NCBI GenBank assembly: GCA_963693365.1
Contig: CAVNZM010000014.1
Location: 1,736,001-1,800,000, forward strand
From: Amoebidium appalachense
Lineage: Eukaryota; Ichthyosporea
Direction of reading: 5' to 3'
Length of the DNA stretch: 64,000 nucleotides
Shown: in pieces, positions 39,768 to 64,000 of the stretch
How positions within the stretch are numbered: position 1 is the first letter of the stretch
Layout of the letters: each line of letters opens with the position of its first letter
The notes under the pieces: generated by a model
The model's database searches: none
What the model was told of the DNA's origin: nothing
What the model saw: the letters and a program-made list of their open reading frames with translations, nothing else
Program-made: the position numbers and the translations under genes

Positions 39768-41389
39768 CTAACAGAGAGGGAAAGGGAGGAACATGTAGAA
39801 TAGCGGGAGGGATTGAGGGGTGAAGGGGAGGAGTTGGGAGGTGGGGAGAAGGGGGGAGGAGGAGGGGGGGGGGGGGGGGAGGGGGGGGAGGATGGGATCA
39901 GTTGGGGTAGACGGCATGGTCAAGGTTGTGAGCTAGTGCTTGCAGGAGGGAGCAGGAGACGGTAGCGTGGGGGGGGGGGGGGGGGGGGGGGGAAGGGGGG
40001 CGGGTGGGGGGAGGGGGGGGGGGGGGGGGGGGGGGGTGGTCAGTTGACTACCTGCAGCCTTGGGACGATCACTTGTGCTTCTCAAGTGTTTTCTTTTTGT
40101 AAATAAAAACACGTGTGAATGTGTAAGGTACCTCGTATTCACACTGTGTGTTTGTACTTTGTTGTGTGTGTTTGTGTTTACGTCGTGCAGTGTGCTTCTG
40201 AAAAACCTTAACATAACCTGCATTCAATCGCCTGGACAACATGTAACTTCATGGAAGCAACGGTTTTTTTTACCAGCAGGGCAAACACGTTAGCACGCAC
40301 GCACGCAAGATGCGAATTGGAAATGCTGTTTACTAACTCCACACCTGCCAAACCACACTTGTGTGTCTCACGAGCTCGTCTTCTTGTGTCCGTGCCTTCC
40401 TGGCCGTCTTCTCTTTTCGATATTCCTACTCCCAGCTACTTCAAACCAACCTTTCAATCCCTAGACCTCTCTCACCACTCTTCCCTCCCCCTAATCTGCT
40501 TCGCCCTCTACTCTCCGCCCTCCCCTACCCACTCCCTGCCCGCCTTCGTCCCACCCCCAGAGAAGTGACACACATCTTGTAGGAACAGAGAACACACGCT
40601 TCCTTCCAAGCACTACAATCTCATCTCCAAAATGATATAGCCTATAGGTGCTTGTGCCCTTGCGCATGAATCCATAATGTAATAGAAAAAACCCCGTAAT
40701 CTCGCTTACCGGGCAGGGGAATCTGCAGCGGTCATTTTTTTGTTTTGGTGAGAGAACTCGAATATGGACAAGGGCTAATGCTTACTAAGAAAAGCACAGA
40801 GAAAGGACAGAAGAAAATGGCGTTCTCTAGTTTATATACACCTGCAATAGTCTCCAAGGCTATGTACCCACTGGCTTGCGTAAGTGGCTGAACACTACTA
40901 CGCTGCGGCAACATACAAGGACCAGGCCGCAGGGAGACAGCACTCAAAGTGACTAGTACTCCTGCAAGGGCTACAACAAGCCAATAAAAGTTTCCCAGAT
41001 CTTTGCGTTTATTTGATTGGATACAAACTGACCTTTGTTTAGATTCTGTCTGGTTATACTATTGGCTAGTTCTCCAAGAGTCAAATCATGGCCAAGCAGG
41101 CCTAAATACATACATACGGGGACGTTTCCTGTATCTATAATCTGTCATCATGACGTGGTTTTATTTTAGTAGCCGCAAAAAATAATACAAAGATTTTGAC
41201 AAGCAATATAGCACGCCGTGGCTTGACTGTTTTACAATAATCATCAACGTTTCGCTGATGCCGGATCATGAATTCCATGATCATATACAACCTTTCTATT
41301 GGCTAAACATCAGCTATCGATCTCGCCAAAAGATCCAATAGGCTTTCCGAGAAGAGTCTTCGCGGCCACGAGGCAAGTGTGTGTGTAAA

Positions 41390-41472
<83 letters not shown>

Positions 41473-41490
41473 TGTGTGTGTGTGTTTGTT

Positions 41491-41563
<73 letters not shown>

Positions 41564-43257
41564 GTGTGTTACACGTGTGTACATGTGTGCGTGCGCGTAT
41601 GTCGTGCGTGTGCCACGGTGGTGCTGCACTGTGTGTGTGTTTTGTGTGTGCGTGTGTGTGTATGTGTGTGATGTAATTACAAGTGTGTGTGTGTCGCGGT
41701 GTGTGCGTTTGTGTGTGTGTACACGTGTGTGTGTGTGTTCACATGGTTCTGTGTGCGCACGTGTTTGTGCGTGTGTACGGTGCACGCACAGCGCGCGTTT
41801 TTGCATGTGTGTGTGTGTGCACGTGACACTGTACACCTGTGTTACGGTATTCGAATTCGTGTGTATTACAGATATGTATTTGACCGTATGCACGTCCTAC
41901 GCCCGACAGTCAGCGTGCATGTGCGTTGGCTGTGCACGTGGATTTTGACTACACTGAGCTTACCACGTGTACAGAGAAGTTTTCATTGAAAGTAGGTAGA
42001 TGCTTAGTTGGAGCTTTGGACCTTGAAATGGAGTTGAACATGTTGTTACATCATCGCTGCATCATAACCAAGCTTTGTGACTGTGTAAGATAATTATATT
42101 GTCATATTCCCTAGTACTGTTACTACTGTGATGTCATAAAAATTAATTGCTTGCAGCCTGAGGCCTCCACACCGTGTTCAAACTACTACCATGCTACTTT
42201 AGTTACCGGTACATCATGTGATGCTATATTGTTTCACTTCTAAATTTATTAGATACAACATAAGCTGCTACTTAGTCCCTTCACACAATTGTTAGCGGGA
42301 AAGTAAAAAAAAAAAAAAAAAAAAAGGAAAGAAGGAAAGAAAAGAAAAGAGTAGGGGGAAAGGCCCGAAAATAGGCATACCGGCTTTGGTGCTAAAAGAT
42401 GAGAAGGAAAGGTTTGAAAAAGACTATAGCGACAAAACAAGTCCATGCACGGTGCATGAGCTAGTACTAGTGCATGCACCCCACGGCCAAGCCGAGTAAG
42501 TAATAAATAAAAGCCAGAGGATTTTGCAACAGAATCTGATACATGTGCAAACTTTGGATAAACCTATGTGATCTATAGCTAGTATTAGTAAATTTGATGA
42601 GAAATGAGAAAATGTTCAACTGTAATAATGTACATGAAATTACACATTCTGCTGAAGTAACAATACATATGATCGTGAAAAAGGGCCCATTATACATATC
42701 AACCCTCTTATCCTTGTGCCAGGCCTGCTAGGCGGGTTAACATTAAGAATTAATTAATTACGGATGCTTCATTGTCTAACTTAATTATTGTGTCGTTATA
42801 CGTGTTGTCATCATATGCTCGCATTTAAAGTGGCACCGAATCCCTTACCCTTCGCTTATAGCCCCCCCCCCCCCCCCACCCACCCACCCACCCACCCACC
42901 CAAAGTACCACCCATCCACATCCCCTCCCCCCCCCAGGGGTCTTCTTTCCCTCCTCCAACTTCACTCTGCCACACGAACACTGTTGAAACACACAAAAAC
43001 ACACACACACACTGCCCTTAGCCCCAACAACTCATGCACAGGTGTTCTTGACCACACACACATATATTCAAGACGTTAATTAGCTTAAACAGATACACAC
43101 AGTGTAGTCACATCCTATCTGGTGAAGCAAAACTTACCACGAATCCCACCTTCCTTCCACATTCCCCAACCCTGCCATCACTGACACACACAGTCTCTCA
43201 CACACACACAGGCCACAATCCATCCCACAAATGCATCCGCACCATTCCACATACCGC
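39768..43257. other. Gap between lipase and peptidase genes
   Basis: Poly-G 39867-39893, 39970-39992 and 40014-40037; long (TG)n 41392-41560 with TG/CG-rich DNA to 41840; poly-A 42307-42325; C-rich CCCA units 42862-42900. A short frame at 40810-40944 on the minus strand reads PQRSSVQPLTQASG and ends at a GTGTAT donor, but its phase does not identify it as the PGPEP1 first exon. No poly-A signal for the lipase gene was recognised. Confidence 0.4.
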
Positions 43258-63544
<20,287 letters not shown>

Positions 63545-64000
63545 TTTGGTTCTGTGGGTGTCTCACGAGAGCAATACTAGTCTATTATAGCCATAATCTT
63601 GGATAAGGGTATCTACGTAATACGGTCTCTCTGCCGATGGGAGGAAAGTTAGACAATGGTTTCAATTCGCAGTGTTACGGCCATGTATCAAGAGCGCTGT
63701 TTTTTCAAAGCGCGTTGAAACCTGCACAAATAACGAATACTCAAACCCGTGGGAGTTTCCTGTTATGGTTGTGCACTTGCTCTAATACTCGTGCGTACTT
63801 TTTGTAGCTTAGAAGTTCAGCAGGAAAAATGGGGGTTTATGCACTTGGTATTGCTGCGGACATCGTCAGGGACCCAGCCTCACTTGACGGCCTACTGCGT
63901 TTTCCAGCGCAGCCAATCAAATGCAGCTAGTGAGTTATGTACACTGTATGCGCAATAAAACAACCCTAGTATAGATAATTATGGATATGCAGAAGCTACA
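63545..64000. promoter_or_regulatory. Upstream flank of the lipase gene
   Basis: Unique DNA without long repeats. It holds one AGCCAATC (CCAAT-box-like, + strand, about 63910) and no clear TATA box. Short frames on + have no recognisable motif. Confidence 0.3.

Noticed and set aside
40060-40110. First exon of the peptidase gene ending at CTGCAG|GTAGTC
   Set aside because: In the phase required by the next exon it has a stop codon two codons before the needed reading, and no ATG.

Overview
The window is intron-rich nuclear DNA of a eukaryote, most likely an invertebrate animal or a close relative. I cannot place it further. No bacterial operon, phage, tRNA, rRNA or CRISPR signal was seen. Three protein-coding genes can be assembled exon by exon with GT-AG boundaries and matching codon phases, and all lie on the minus strand. 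They are a hormone-sensitive-lipase-like gene (63544 down to 43258), a pyroglutamyl-peptidase I gene (39767, with its 5' exon missing, down to 36832) and a gene resembling ICE2/NARG2 of the little elongation complex (32036 or higher, down to about 15987). A fourth minus-strand gene leaves the left edge (28-640). Its exon carries an eh1-type FxIxxIL motif, which favours an animal transcription factor.

The lipase gene is the most unusual. Twenty-one coding exons total 3357 nt and close in frame to 1118 residues. The first ~715 residues are a recognisable hormone-sensitive lipase with an intact HGGGF, GDSAGGN, Asp and His set. The next ~400 residues are a second alpha/beta-hydrolase module spliced on in phase. 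In it the nucleophile Ser reads as Ala (GEAEG) and the oxyanion motif is HGGR, while the Asp and His positions are kept. This looks like an active-plus-dead tandem enzyme.

Layout from left to right: edge exon of a putative regulator (28-640); low-feature DNA (641-4900); a decayed duplicate of the ICE2-like 3' end (about 5580-10440) that carries a private MITE-like insertion; G-rich and TG-rich DNA with weak exon-like segments (10440-13800); a small coiled-coil ORF (14284-14694); the ICE2-like gene, whose own 3' end (15230-18740) is the other duplicate; a 33-36.8 kb gap with a strong hairpin at 35593; pyroglutamyl peptidase; a gap at 39.8-43.2 kb; and the lipase gene to 63544.

Between exons the DNA is saturated with long (TG)n/(CA)n tracts, poly-G runs on the + strand (poly-C in the sense of the genes), (GA)n arrays and a dispersed ~160-170 bp SINE-like family that ends in poly-C. 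Poly-C tracts begin within a few to ~25 nt of many 5' splice sites, and CA tracts run directly into many 3' splice sites. Nearly all long histidine/threonine, cysteine/valine, proline or glycine frames come from these repeats and are not genes. Protein similarities are from recall of the families; no search was run.
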